From Pseudomonas congelans (GTDB lineage: Bacteria > Pseudomonadota > Gammaproteobacteria > Pseudomonadales > Pseudomonadaceae), in NCBI RefSeq assembly GCF_900103225.1, contig NZ_FNJH01000007.1:18778-82777 (forward strand): a DNA stretch of 64,000 nucleotides, given 5' to 3'. This document shows positions 34,222 through 43,386 of the stretch, one piece after another; positions within the stretch are counted from its first letter, which is position 1, and every line of letters begins with the position of its first letter. A program made the position numbers and the translations under genes. The notes below the pieces were generated by a model. That model did no database searches. It worked only from the letters and a program-made list of their open reading frames with translations, and was not told the DNA's origin.

Positions 34222-35034
34222 ATGCCTGAATTACCTGAAGTCGAAACCACCCGCCGTGGCATTGCGCCGCATCTTGAAGGTCAGCGCGTCAGCCGCGTGA
34301 TCGTGCGCGACAGCCGCTTGCGCTGGCCCATTCCCGAGGATCTGGACATTCGCCTGTCCGGTCAGCGCATCGTGCAGGTTGATCGACGCGCCAAGTACCT
34401 GTTGATCCAGGCCGAGGTGGGCACCCTGATCAGCCACTTGGGCATGTCCGGGAATCTGCGTCTGGTCGAAGCCGGGCTTCCGGCGCTCAAACACGAGCAT
34501 GTCGATATCGAACTGGAGTCCGGGCTGGCCTTGCGTTACACCGACCCGCGTCGTTTCGGCGCGATGCTCTGGAGCCTTGATCCGCATAACCACGAACTGT
34601 TGATTCGCCTGGGGCCGGAGCCGCTGACCGATCTGTTCAATGGCGAGCGTCTCTACGAGCGCTCGCGTGGCAAGTCGATCGCGGTCAAACCGTTCGTCAT
34701 GGACAATGCTGTAGTGGTCGGCGTGGGCAATATCTATGCGACCGAAGCACTGTTTGCAGCCGGCATCGACCCGCGCCGCGAAGCGGGAAGTGTGTCCCGG
34801 GCGCGCTATCTGAAGCTGGCCATCGAGATCAAGCGCATTCTGGCCTACGCTATAGAACGTGGCGGTACCACCCTGCGTGACTTCATCGGCGGTGACGGCA
34901 AGCCAGGGTATTTCCAGCAGGAATTGTTTGCGTATGGGCGTGGCGGTCAGCCATGCAAGGTGTGCGGTACGACGCTGCGTGAAGTCAAGCTGGGCCAGCG
35001 CGCCAGCGTTTACTGCCCGAAATGTCAGCGCTGA
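34222..35034 (+). CDS. mutM: Formamidopyrimidine-DNA glycosylase MutM (Fpg)
   Basis: A 270-residue bifunctional DNA glycosylase/AP lyase removing 8-oxoguanine and formamidopyrimidines. The start is fixed at 34222 because the mature N-terminus must be PELPEVE after Met removal (Pro is the catalytic nucleophile, with the adjacent Glu). The helix-two-turn-helix has VGVGNIYATEALF, and the C-terminal zinc finger is CKVCG...YCPKC. Full length and intact. Confidence 0.97.
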   Translation: MPELPEVETTRRGIAPHLEGQRVSRVIVRDSRLRWPIPEDLDIRLSGQRIVQVDRRAKYLLIQAEVGTLISHLGMSGNLRLVEAGLPALKHEHVDIELESGLALRYTDPRRFGAMLWSLDPHNHELLIRLGPEPLTDLFNGERLYERSRGKSIAVKPFVMDNAVVVGVGNIYATEALFAAGIDPRREAGSVSRARYLKLAIEIKRILAYAIERGGTTLRDFIGGDGKPGYFQQELFAYGRGGQPCKVCGTTLREVKLGQRASVYCPKCQR

Positions 35035-35131
35035 AATACGCATGACAGGGGCCGTAGGCCATTTGCTTAACCCGCAGCCCTGTTTATAGTGATGGCACCT
35101 TAATTATTTGCTACGCCTGAAGGATCAAGCC

Positions 35132-35470
35132 ATGAGCCCGTTTCGTATTTTCGCTGCCACGCTGGCGTTGTTCATCGGCCTGCAGGCACTGCCGGCGGTT
35201 GCCGCCGATGTCACCACAGGCAGCGGCGATCCGGTCTACACCATCCAGAACCCGCCGGCGTTTGCCATGATCGGTGACTTGCTGATTGCCCGACCCTTGT
35301 TGATAGCGGCCACTGTTATCGGTACGGGACTGTTCGTGATCGCTGCGCCTTTTGCGGCGGCAGGCGGCAACCTTGGGGCAACGGGCAAGGCGCTGGTGGT
35401 GGATCCAGGCAAGGCAGCCTTCGTGCGTTGCCTGGGCTGCACGGGTGACGGGTACGGCAAGCAGCAGTAA
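35132..35470 (+). CDS. Small secreted or membrane protein of unknown function
   Basis: A 112-residue protein whose start at 35132 follows AAGGATC. The signal peptide (MSPFRIFAATLALFIGLQALPAVAA) ends in a good cleavage site. The mature part has one hydrophobic segment (LIARPLLIAATVIGTGLFVIAAPFAA as a continuous stretch) then GGNLGATGKALVVDPGKAAFVRCLGCTGDG with two cysteines. Homologues are common in Pseudomonas next to mutM and are sometimes labelled as transporters, which the size does not support. Function unknown. Confidence 0.75.
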   Translation: MSPFRIFAATLALFIGLQALPAVAADVTTGSGDPVYTIQNPPAFAMIGDLLIARPLLIAATVIGTGLFVIAAPFAAAGGNLGATGKALVVDPGKAAFVRCLGCTGDGYGKQQ

Positions 35471-35478
35471 GGGCGCTA

Positions 35479-35730
35479 TCAGGCCTTGCTGGTGATGATC
35501 CGGTACTTGTCCATCAGTTGCTCTTTGCTCTCGACGTGATTTTCATCCAGAGGGATGCAGTCGACCGGGCAAACCTGCTGACATTGAGGCTCGTCGTAGT
35601 GACCGACGCATTCGGTGCACAGGTTCGGATTGATCACATAGATCTCCTCGCCTTGTGAAATCGCCTCGTTTGGGCACTCGGGTTCGCAGACGTCGCAGTT
35701 GATGCAATCGTCAGTGATGATAAGGGACAT
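35479..35730 (-). CDS. YfhL-type 2[4Fe-4S] ferredoxin
   Basis: An 83-residue ferredoxin with two cluster motifs: C-INC-DVC-EPECP and a second set in LCTECVGHYDEPQCQQVCPVDCI. The longer spacing between Cys pairs in the second set is typical of the YfhL/Alvin type of ferredoxin. GGAG is six bases before ATG 35730. It lies 98 bases downstream of coaD in the same direction, as in P. aeruginosa (PA0362-PA0363). It ends nine bases from the converging upstream gene. The electron partner is unknown. Confidence 0.93.
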   Translation of the reverse strand: MSLIITDDCINCDVCEPECPNEAISQGEEIYVINPNLCTECVGHYDEPQCQQVCPVDCIPLDENHVESKEQLMDKYRIITSKA

Positions 35731-35828
35731 GAATTGCTCCTGCCGCAGCCGACGCCGGGGCACATTAAAACCAATGCGGCGAATTGTGCCGCATTAGTCT
35801 TCGGGATGCACCTTCACATGCAGCGAGT

Positions 35829-36308
35829 CTAGCGCTTGAAGCGCTCGGTCAGCGCCTGGGCAACGGCCGGGTGAACGAATTTGGTGATATCACCGCCCAA
35901 CGCGGCGATTTCACGCACTAACGTCGAGGAAATGAACGAATAGCGCTCCGAGGGCGTAAGGAACAGGCTTTCGACGTCCGGTGCCAACTGGCGATTCATG
36001 TTGGCCAACTGAAACTCGTACTCGAAGTCCGACACGGCACGAAGTCCGCGCAGAAAGACGTTGGCATTCTGCTCCTTGGCAAAATGCGCCAGCAGGGTCG
36101 AAAAGCCGACCACTTCCACATTGGGCAAGTGCTTGGTGACTTCGCGGGCCAGCTCGACGCGTTGCTCCAGGGGGAACAGCGGGTTTTTCTTCGGGCTGGC
36201 AGCAACCGCAATGACCACTTGGTCGAACAGGCGCGATGCGCGCTCGACCAAATCTCCATGGCCCTTGGTAATCGGGTCGAAGGTGCCTGGGTACAACACT
36301 CGGTTCAT
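35829..36308 (-). CDS. coaD: Phosphopantetheine adenylyltransferase
   Basis: Catalyses the penultimate step of coenzyme A synthesis, adenylating 4'-phosphopantetheine. The 159 residues equal E. coli CoaD. The nucleotidyltransferase motif YPGTFDPITKGHGDLVERA (T/HxGH) is at the N-terminus. FLRGLRAVSDFEYEFQLANMNR and SERYSFISSTLVREIA are intact. The start at 36308 begins MNRVLYPGTFDP; the frame is open further upstream, but with no homology. Confidence 0.97.
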   Translation of the reverse strand: MNRVLYPGTFDPITKGHGDLVERASRLFDQVVIAVAASPKKNPLFPLEQRVELAREVTKHLPNVEVVGFSTLLAHFAKEQNANVFLRGLRAVSDFEYEFQLANMNRQLAPDVESLFLTPSERYSFISSTLVREIAALGGDITKFVHPAVAQALTERFKR

Positions 36309-36675
36309 CGCGTCGTCCTGGTCGGAGTCCGTTGTGGGACTCGGATGGTATCGCAGCCTTCCCGATGGGCCAAGCTGTGTGGCAGCTATCAAACGTCGTA
36401 TTGCGCCGATTATCGGCCATGTTTGCACTGAGATCCCTGATTTTGGGGCTATTTACCGCAGCCACATTGGCTGGTCGGTGCATGAAAATTTTGTATGACT
36501 GACATTGATTGATGAGCGGAACGCCATGCGGATTTTCGATCAGTGCGGGTATCTGTCCTGTGCCGTCTCCCTGCGTCGACATGACTCTGTCATCGCAACG
36601 ATTCTGCCACCATCGCAGTATCAGCCTGCGCTAAGATTGCCATCACCTGATCAGCAAAGAGTGGCCTGGCCCAGC
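36309..36675. other. Divergent intergenic region between coaD and a TetR gene
   Basis: These 367 bases must contain promoters in both directions. The dyad ATGAC-TCT-GTCAT near 36580-36592 lies about 85 bases before the TetR start and could be an operator. I see no repeat, RNA gene or clear -35/-10 pair, and no reason to extend either gene into it. Confidence 0.4.
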
Positions 36676-37338
36676 ATGGCACCGCGTACCAAAACCCGTG
36701 AACGAATCGTGCAAACCAGTCTGGAACTGTTCAATCAGCAGGGCGAGCGTTGCGTGACCACCAATCACATCGCTGCGCACATGGAAATCTCGCCCGGCAA
36801 TCTTTATTACCACTTCGCCAATAAGCAGGCGATCATCGCTGAGCTGTTCTCCGAGTATGAGGTGCTGATCGGCAGTTTCCTGACCCTGCCAGCCGACCGT
36901 GTACCCACCATCGAGGACAAGCGCGATTACTTCCTGGCGATTATCGACGCCATGTGGCGCTACCGTTTTCTGCACCGTGACCTTGAGCACCTGCTGACGT
37001 CGGATGAGGAACTGGCGAGGCGTTATCGGCGTTTTTCTTACCGCTGTCTGATGCAGGCGATGACCATCTACCGGGGGTTCATCAAGGCGGGCATCCTGAA
37101 GATGGATGAGTCGCAGATCGAATGGACCAGTCTCAACACCTGGATCGTCCTGACGTCGTGGGTGCGTTTTCTGTGCACCAATCGGGAAAACGCCACGGAG
37201 ATCAACCAATCGGCTATTCGACGTGGCGTCTATCAGGTACTTATGCTCGAATCTGTTTTTGTCGCGCCTCAGGCTCGCGAAGCGTTCGATGCACTGTGCA
37301 AAACGTTTCATGCATCGCTGCCCGAGGTTCTGATGTGA
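36676..37338 (+). CDS. TetR/AcrR family transcriptional regulator
   Basis: A 220-residue regulator. The N-terminal helix-turn-helix has MAPRTKTRERIVQTSLELFNQQG and TTNHIAAHMEISPGNLYYHFANKQAIIAELF, followed by an all-helical ligand-binding domain rich in aromatic residues. The start at 36676 is chosen at the conserved domain boundary; the frame runs to 36505 without recognisable sequence. A similar gene lies upstream of coaD in P. aeruginosa (PA0367). Its target is unknown; the immediate neighbours are housekeeping genes. Confidence 0.88.
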   Translation: MAPRTKTRERIVQTSLELFNQQGERCVTTNHIAAHMEISPGNLYYHFANKQAIIAELFSEYEVLIGSFLTLPADRVPTIEDKRDYFLAIIDAMWRYRFLHRDLEHLLTSDEELARRYRRFSYRCLMQAMTIYRGFIKAGILKMDESQIEWTSLNTWIVLTSWVRFLCTNRENATEINQSAIRRGVYQVLMLESVFVAPQAREAFDALCKTFHASLPEVLM

Positions 37339-37392
37339 ATTCCGGGACCGACGAGCAGCCAGCTTGGCGGTTCTCTGCCACAGGAGTGTGTC

Positions 37393-38250
37393 ATGTCCAT
37401 TGCGCAACTGATCAACCCCGAGCAACTGGCTGAACGCCAGAAAACTCCAGGCCTGGTGATTCTCGATTGCCGTTACGCGCTCGAGGATTCCGACTACGGT
37501 CAACGCAGTTACGCCCAGGGGCATATCGAGGGCGCGTCTTTTGCCGATCTGAAGCGCGACCTCAGCGGGCCTGTGATCAAGGGCAGGACCGGACGTCATC
37601 CACTGCCCGATCCCGCCGCCTTGCTGCAATGCTTTCAGGCGTGGGGCATCAACCCTGACAGCGATGTGGTGCTGTACGACGATGGTCCGGGAATGTATGC
37701 CGCGCGGGCCTGGTGGTTGCTGGCCTGGATGGGCAAGCGCGAAGGCGTCTACCTGCTCGATGGCGGCCTGAAGGCCTGGCACGCTGCGGGGCTGCCGTTG
37801 AGCCTTGACGCGCCGAATCGTGAACCCGGTCATTTCAGCGGTGAGCCGGATATGTCCATGGTGCTCAGCGGCAGTCGCTTGCAGGGTCGTCTGGGACGCC
37901 CGGAAATGACCCTGATCGACGCCCGTGCCGAAGCGCGCTTTCGAGGCGACGTAGAGCCTCTGGATCCGGTGGCCGGGCATATCCCCGGTGCGCAGTGTGC
38001 GGCCTGCACTGACAACCTTGGCGCGGATGGACGCTTTTTGCCGCCCGAGCAGCTCAGGCAGCGTTTCGCTGAAAAGCTGCAGGACCGCCCGCCGGAGAGT
38101 CTGGTGTCCTATTGCGGTTCAGGCGTCACCGCCTGCCATAACCTGTTCGCCCTGTGCCTGGCAGGTTATCCGCTGGCAACGTTATATGCGGGATCGTGGA
38201 GCGAGTGGATCACCGATCCTGAGCGCGCAATCGCCACGGGCGCCGATTGA
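37393..38250 (+). CDS. sseA: Two-domain rhodanese (thiosulfate/3-mercaptopyruvate sulfurtransferase)
   Basis: A 285-residue sulfurtransferase with tandem rhodanese domains. The N-terminal domain (1 to about 140) is structural (LVILDCRYAL). The C-terminal domain holds the persulfide-forming Cys241 in the loop SYCGSGVTACH. The CGSGVTA loop is typical of mercaptopyruvate-type enzymes. It ends seven bases from the converging YheT-like gene, leaving no room for a conventional terminator. Confidence 0.9.
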   Translation: MSIAQLINPEQLAERQKTPGLVILDCRYALEDSDYGQRSYAQGHIEGASFADLKRDLSGPVIKGRTGRHPLPDPAALLQCFQAWGINPDSDVVLYDDGPGMYAARAWWLLAWMGKREGVYLLDGGLKAWHAAGLPLSLDAPNREPGHFSGEPDMSMVLSGSRLQGRLGRPEMTLIDARAEARFRGDVEPLDPVAGHIPGAQCAACTDNLGADGRFLPPEQLRQRFAEKLQDRPPESLVSYCGSGVTACHNLFALCLAGYPLATLYAGSWSEWITDPERAIATGAD

Positions 38251-38257
38251 TTCGTTA

Positions 38258-39304
38258 TCAACCGGTGGGCGGGCCGTCGCGCTCCTGGGCGGCGCATAGC
38301 CACAGCGGTATGCGACGTTCGAGGTAGTAACGCGGATTACGAAGCGAGCCTTCGACGAAGCCGACATGCCCGCCTTTGGTGTGCAGTTCGAATTCGGTGC
38401 AGGACGATAGCTCGCTGGGTTCGGGCAGGCTGTGAGGGAACACGAACGGGTCGTCGCTGGACTGGATGATCAGCGTCGGCGTCTGAATCTGGCCTAGGTA
38501 ATAGCGGCTGGACGCCCTGCGGTAATAATCCGTGGCATCGGTAAAGCCGTGCAGCGGCGCAGTCACCCGGCCATCGAAGTCCCAGAAAGTGCGCATGTTC
38601 TCCAATGAGCCCAGCGCGGCAAGCTCGGCCAGCCCCTCGCTGATGCCTTCATGCTGAAACCGATGCTGCTTGTCACGGATATAAGCCAGCATTGCGCGCA
38701 TGAAGTGCCGTTGATAAACCCGCGAGAAGCCTTGACCGATACGGTTGGCGCATTCGTCCAGACGAAACGGCACGGACACCGCCACCGCCCCCCGCAAATC
38801 ACTGCTGGCGCCGGATTCACCCAGGTACTTAAGCAACACATTGCCGCCCAGCGAATACCCCACTGCATAAATCGGAGCCGATGGCCGCAGCGAACGCAAA
38901 TGAGCTATCACCTCGGCCAGGTCCTCGCTCGCCCCGGAATGATAACTGCGCGACAGCAGGTTGGGTTCTCCCGAGCAGCCGCGCCAGTTCAACGCCACAC
39001 TGGGCCAGCCCTGCGCCGCCATGGCCTTTTGCAGGCCGGCAACATAGGGCGAGTTGGACGACCCGGTCAGACCGTGCAGCACCAGCACCAAGGGTTTATC
39101 GGACTCATCCGGACCATGCCAGTCCATGTCCAGAAAGTCCCCGTCCTGCAACCACAATCGCTCGCGCGTACGCGCCAGCAACGTCGGCTTGCGCAGCAGC
39201 GGCCCCCAAAGCGTCTGCAAATGCGGATTGCCCATGCCGACGGCCGGGACGAATGGATTGGCATGGGACAGAAAGGTAGGACGTTTGGACACGTGCTTGC
39301 TCAA
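38258..39304 (-). CDS. YheT-like alpha/beta hydrolase
   Basis: A 348-residue serine hydrolase of the UPF0017/YheT (AB-hydrolase 4) group. Motifs: NPFVPAVGMGNPHLQTLWGP at the N-terminus, LVLVLHGLTGSSNSPYV (oxyanion hole), NWRGCSGEP and the nucleophile elbow GYSLGGNVLLKYLGE. A late Asp (SSDDPFVFP) and His (HTKGGHVGFVEG) complete the triad. The annotated start is a TTG; GTG at 39292 is an alternative, so the N-terminus is uncertain by a few residues. The natural ester substrate is unknown. Confidence 0.88.
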   Translation of the reverse strand: MSKHVSKRPTFLSHANPFVPAVGMGNPHLQTLWGPLLRKPTLLARTRERLWLQDGDFLDMDWHGPDESDKPLVLVLHGLTGSSNSPYVAGLQKAMAAQGWPSVALNWRGCSGEPNLLSRSYHSGASEDLAEVIAHLRSLRPSAPIYAVGYSLGGNVLLKYLGESGASSDLRGAVAVSVPFRLDECANRIGQGFSRVYQRHFMRAMLAYIRDKQHRFQHEGISEGLAELAALGSLENMRTFWDFDGRVTAPLHGFTDATDYYRRASSRYYLGQIQTPTLIIQSSDDPFVFPHSLPEPSELSSCTEFELHTKGGHVGFVEGSLRNPRYYLERRIPLWLCAAQERDGPPTG

Positions 39305-39700
39305 CGATCAGGTCTGGGGTGACGGGCTATACGTTGCCACTAAGCAGTCCGGGATGTAAGGGGGACTGATCGTTACGTCGTTACGCGAGCCGGAAGAATG
39401 TGTTCATGACACTCTGCATGGAAAAGAGGACGCTGAGCGTCCAGAACTGCATGCCGACGCAGAGCATCGGCACGATAGTTACAAGAGTCTCGTCCCGCAC
39501 GCTCCAGCGTGGGAATGCCGTTCGCGACGCTCTGCATCGCCAAGAGGACGCAGAGCGTCCAGAACGGCATGCTAACGCGGAGCATTGGCACGATAGTTAT
39601 AAAACTCTCGTTCCGCACGCTCCAGCGTGGGAACGCCGTTCATGACGCTCTGCGTCCTCAAGACCTGCATGCCAAACGCGGAGCACTGGTACGTGAGCTG
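39305..39700. other. Intergenic region dominated by repeats
   Basis: Of these 396 bases, about 285 (39406-39690) are family A repeats. The first hundred bases upstream of the YheT-like gene would hold its promoter. I see no gene here. Confidence 0.6.
39406..39690. repeat. Family A tandem repeats, period about 118 bp
   Basis: AGAGGACGC starts near 39426 and 39544, about 118 bases apart, with a third partial unit. Each holds a GGACGC-GAGCGTCC palindrome, GCACGCTCCAGCGTGGGAA and a GACGCTCTGC arm. The period differs from the 150-bp array at 18531 because the spacer between arms is shorter. Confidence 0.88.
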
Positions 39701-40291
39701 TCAGCCCTGGCCCCGCTGCCACAACGCGTAATAGACCTGGCCGGCCTTTTTCTCGCGGTGCAACCGCCAGCTGCCCGGCAAGCCGGTGGTCGATGGCGGT
39801 GTTTCGCTTTCGGTGTAGATCCAGGCGGTGTCGGCCAGCCAGCCGTGGCTTTCCAGCAGGTTGCAGGCTGAAGCCAGCAGGCCCTGATGGAAGGGCGGGT
39901 CGAGGAACACGACGTCGAAGGGCGACGCTGTGGCGGTTTCCAGATGGCGCAGGGCGTCGGTCTGAGAGACCTGGCCGCTGGTGCAGTTCAGTGCATTGAG
40001 GTTCTGGCGCAGGCTGGCGATGGCTGCCGCGTTGCTGTCCAGGGCCAGGCCCATGCTGGCGCCACGCGACAAGGCTTCGAAATACAGCGCGCCGCTGCCC
40101 GTGAAAACGTCCAGCACCCTGGCACCTGCGATGTAGGGTGCCAGCCAGTTGAACAGGGTTTCGCGCACGCGATCAGGTGTCGGGCGCAAGCCTGGGGCGT
40201 CGGGGAAGGTCAGGCGGCGGCTGCCCCATTCTCCGCCGATGATACGAAGCTGACCCAGGCCGTTGTGGCCCTTCGGACGTGGATTGGCCAT
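39701..40291 (-). CDS. rsmD: 16S rRNA (guanine-966-N2)-methyltransferase RsmD
   Basis: A 196-residue methyltransferase modifying G966 of 16S rRNA. Motifs are LRIIGGEWGSRRLTFPDAPGLRPTPDRVRETLFNWL (N-terminal family signature spread over this stretch), VLDVFTGSGALYFEALSRGA (SAM binding) and VVFLDPPFHQGL (catalytic). Its ATG overlaps the stop of the upstream M16 gene by one base (TGATG), so it is translated from the M16 operon. ftsY starts on the other strand beyond that operon, the conserved rsmD-M16-ftsYEX neighbourhood of gamma-proteobacteria. Confidence 0.95.
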   Translation of the reverse strand: MANPRPKGHNGLGQLRIIGGEWGSRRLTFPDAPGLRPTPDRVRETLFNWLAPYIAGARVLDVFTGSGALYFEALSRGASMGLALDSNAAAIASLRQNLNALNCTSGQVSQTDALRHLETATASPFDVVFLDPPFHQGLLASACNLLESHGWLADTAWIYTESETPPSTTGLPGSWRLHREKKAGQVYYALWQRGQG

Positions 40292-41781
40292 CAGTGTTCC
40301 GGGACCCCTGCAGGTTGGCGGGCGGGTTTGTCGGTCGGCGCCGGCAATGGTTTTTGCTCGACGGTAGGACCCACGGTGACGATGACCATCTTGTCGGCGC
40401 TCAGATGCTTGCTCATAGCTGCTTTCACCTGCTCGACGGTCACGTTCTGCGCGGCGGCCATGTAGTCCTCAAGGTAGGTCAACGGCAGGTTGTAGAAGCC
40501 GATGGCACCCAACTGACCCACGATGGCCGAATTGCTGGCTGCGGTCAGCGGGAAGCTGCCGGTCAGTTCGCGCTTCACATCGTCGACTTCTTTCTGGGTC
40601 GGACCATTGGCGAGGAAGTCGCGCACGATGTCCTGCACCAGCTTGAGGGTGTTTTCGCTCATTTCCGCACGCGTCTGCAGGCCGACCATGAACGGTCCCG
40701 CCACCTGCATGGCGGTGAAGCCGGAAGACACACCGTAGGTCAGGCCGCGTTTTTCCCGCACTTCGGTCATCAGCCGGCTGCCGAAGCCGCCGCCGCCCAA
40801 TACCGAGTTACCCACGGTGAGTGCCGCGTAGTCCGGATCGTTGCGGTCAACACCCAGCTGCGCGAGCATCAGGTGCGTCTGGTTGGAGGCAAATTCGATG
40901 TGTGTGGTGCCTGCCTTGGGCTCGACCGGGTCAGCCACTTTGGCCAGCGCCGGGCCTTTGGGCAGCGAGGCAGATACCTGAGCCGCGATGTCCTGTGCTT
41001 CGTCTCGCGACAGGTCGCCGACCAGAGCAATCACTGCATTGCCCGCCGCATAGCCCTTGGCGTGGAAAGCCTTGAGCTGAGCCAGGGTAATGGCATTGAC
41101 GCTCTTGGCGTCGCCTTCGCTCGGGTGGGCGTAGGGGTGATCACCGTACAGACGATTGAACAGTTCCTTGCTGGCGATAGCGCCGGGGTTCTGTTTCTGA
41201 GTCTCGAAGCTGGCGATCAACTGGTTCTTGATGCGGGCCAGAGAATCGGCAGGGAAGGTGGGCTTGCCCACGACTTCACTGAACAGCTTCAGGGCCGGCT
41301 CGCGCTTGTCCGCAGCACTCAGGCTGCGCAACGAGGTCACCGCCATGTCGCGGTAGGATCCGTTGCTGAAGTCGGCGCCCAGGCCTTCGAAGCCCTGGGC
41401 GATCGCGTTGACGTCCTTGCCTTTGATGCCCTCGTTGAGCATGGCGTTGGTCAGCAGGGCAATGCCGGGCGATTTCTGGTCCTGGCTGCTGCCCGCAGCG
41501 AACGTCAGGCGCATGTCGAACATCGGCAATTCGCGGGATTCCACGAACAGCACACGGGCGCCCTCGGCGGTATTCCAGGTCTGGATATTCAGGGCGCGGC
41601 GGGCCGGAGCCTTGCCGTCCAGTTCCTTGAGGGTCTGCAGGTTGCTGCCCAGCGCGGGAGCGGCCTGGCCCTGCTCGGCAGGGGCGTCGTCGGCCAGGGC
41701 TGGCAGTGCGACAAAGGCACCGAGCGAACCGGCCAGGATCAGGCCAAGCAGCGCATGACGTGGAGCATTGCGCGTGATCAT
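40291..41781 (-). CDS. M16 family peptidase-like protein lacking the zinc motif
   Basis: A 496-residue protein with an N-terminal signal sequence (PRHALLGLILAGSLGAFVALPALA), predicted periplasmic. It has the M16 fold, but the HxxEH region is replaced (SSQDQKSPGIALLTNAMLNEG), so it cannot bind zinc there. The substrate-positioning motif REKRGLTYGVSSGF is present. It is therefore the non-catalytic partner of the upstream M16 peptidase, with which it overlaps by four bases. The pair resembles heterodimeric M16B proteases. Confidence 0.9.
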   Translation of the reverse strand: MITRNAPRHALLGLILAGSLGAFVALPALADDAPAEQGQAAPALGSNLQTLKELDGKAPARRALNIQTWNTAEGARVLFVESRELPMFDMRLTFAAGSSQDQKSPGIALLTNAMLNEGIKGKDVNAIAQGFEGLGADFSNGSYRDMAVTSLRSLSAADKREPALKLFSEVVGKPTFPADSLARIKNQLIASFETQKQNPGAIASKELFNRLYGDHPYAHPSEGDAKSVNAITLAQLKAFHAKGYAAGNAVIALVGDLSRDEAQDIAAQVSASLPKGPALAKVADPVEPKAGTTHIEFASNQTHLMLAQLGVDRNDPDYAALTVGNSVLGGGGFGSRLMTEVREKRGLTYGVSSGFTAMQVAGPFMVGLQTRAEMSENTLKLVQDIVRDFLANGPTQKEVDDVKRELTGSFPLTAASNSAIVGQLGAIGFYNLPLTYLEDYMAAAQNVTVEQVKAAMSKHLSADKMVIVTVGPTVEQKPLPAPTDKPARQPAGVPEH

Positions 41782-43130
41782 TTGGCTTTCTCCTCAGGCA
41801 GAACGTGTGCAACGCTGAGGCGCTCACGGGTGAAATAGGTGTTGGCAGCTTTCTGGATGTCTTGCGGTGTCACGCTCTGCAGCGCCTCCAGTTCATTGTC
41901 CATCAGCTTCCAGGACAGACCGACGGTTTCCAGCTCTCCGATCATGGTTGCCTGGCTGGTGATCGAGTCGCGCTCGTAGACCACGCCGGCAATCACCTGG
42001 GCGCGGACACGCTCCAGCTCCTCGGCGGACGGCGCCTTGGTTTTCAGCTCATCGAGCAGGCGCCAGATCCCGGCTTCCACATCGGCCAGGGTCTTCTTCT
42101 TTTGCAGGTTGGGGGTGGCGCTGATCATGAACAGGCTGTCGCCGCGAGCGAACGCGTCGTAGCGCGAAGAGGCACCGGAGACCAGCTCTTCGCCGCGTTC
42201 CAGGCGCGAGGAAATGCGTGCGCTGTAACCACCGTCGAGCAGCGCTGCGATCAGACGCAGGGCGTTCGCCGAGCGAGGATCTTCAGCGGTCGCGACACTC
42301 GGTACGTTGAAACCGTAGATAAGGCTCGGCAGCTGGGTCTTGACGTGCAGGGTGATCTTGCGCTCGCCCGGCTCGGCCAGTTCCAGTGGTTTTTTCGACG
42401 GCGGTACGTCGCGGCGCGGGATCGACCCGAAAAAGCGTTCTGCCAGGGCTTTGACTTCGTCCGGCTGCACATCACCGACCACCACCAGCGTGGCGTTGTT
42501 CGGCGCATACCAGGATTCGTACCAGTGGCGCAGTTCTTCGACCTTCATGCGTTCCAGGTCCGCCATCCAGCCGATGGTCGGCGTGTGATAGCCGCTGGCA
42601 GGGTAGGCCATCGCCTTGAAGCGCTCGAACGCCTTGCCCATCGGCTGGTCGTCGGTACGCAGGCGGCGCTCTTCCTTGATGACCTCTATCTCGCGGCTAA
42701 ACTCGTCGGCGGGCAATTTCAGGGTCGCCATGCGATCGGCTTCCAGCTCCAGCGCGACGCTCAGACGGTCACGCGCCAGCACCTGGTAATAGGCGGTGTA
42801 GTCGTCGCTGGTGAACGCATTCTCTTCAGCGCCCAGATCGCGCAGAATCAGCGAAGATTCACCCGGTCCGGTTTTGCTGCTGCCTTTGAACATCATGTGT
42901 TCAAGCGCGTGGGACAGACCGGTCTGGCCCGGCGTTTCGTAGCTGGAGCCAACCTTGTACCAGATCTGCGAAACCACCACCGGAGCGCGGTGGTCTTCGC
43001 GGACAACAACCTTCAGGCCATTGTCGAGGGTGAATTCGTGAGTCGGTTGCGGATCAGCAGCCAATGCTGTCAAAGGCAGACAAATTGTGCTGAGCAGCAG
43101 GCCTGCGGCGCGGCGGGCTAGAGCATTCAT
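41778..43130 (-). CDS. M16 family zinc metallopeptidase (catalytic partner)
   Basis: A 450-residue secreted zinc peptidase of the insulinase/pitrilysin family. A signal peptide (about 1-25, ending ALAADP) is followed by the inverted zinc motif HALEH (H74, E77, H78). A downstream Glu in the ALELEADRM region is the third ligand. It is likely periplasmic and degrades peptides together with the partner gene it overlaps (ATGA). P. aeruginosa has the same pair beside ftsY. Its promoter lies in the 256-base divergent gap with ftsY. Confidence 0.92.
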   Translation of the reverse strand: MNALARRAAGLLLSTICLPLTALAADPQPTHEFTLDNGLKVVVREDHRAPVVVSQIWYKVGSSYETPGQTGLSHALEHMMFKGSSKTGPGESSLILRDLGAEENAFTSDDYTAYYQVLARDRLSVALELEADRMATLKLPADEFSREIEVIKEERRLRTDDQPMGKAFERFKAMAYPASGYHTPTIGWMADLERMKVEELRHWYESWYAPNNATLVVVGDVQPDEVKALAERFFGSIPRRDVPPSKKPLELAEPGERKITLHVKTQLPSLIYGFNVPSVATAEDPRSANALRLIAALLDGGYSARISSRLERGEELVSGASSRYDAFARGDSLFMISATPNLQKKKTLADVEAGIWRLLDELKTKAPSAEELERVRAQVIAGVVYERDSITSQATMIGELETVGLSWKLMDNELEALQSVTPQDIQKAANTYFTRERLSVAHVLPEEKAK

Positions 43131-43386
43131 TCGTAGTTTGAACCTGTAGGACGGCCCGCTTGAACTTAGCGTCGGCGGGCGCGGGGGTGTTAGGATACTG
43201 ATCCGTTTGCTTCAGAGACACCCTTCACTGGCCGATTGCGAGTGAAACCTGTCTGAAACGCAGGTAAAGGTAGCTGCACAAGCGGCCGTTGAGTGAACAA
43301 GAAGTCCTAAACGCAGTCTGTTTTGCATGTCAGAATTTTTCCGGGTCGCCCTCTGGCGCCCCGCAACCTTGAGATAGCCGTCATCC

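Noticed and set aside
40279..43121. Long plus-strand frames opposite the two M16 genes
   Set aside because: Both are antisense shadows; the M16 genes carry signal peptides, catalytic motifs and a coupled overlap on the minus strand.
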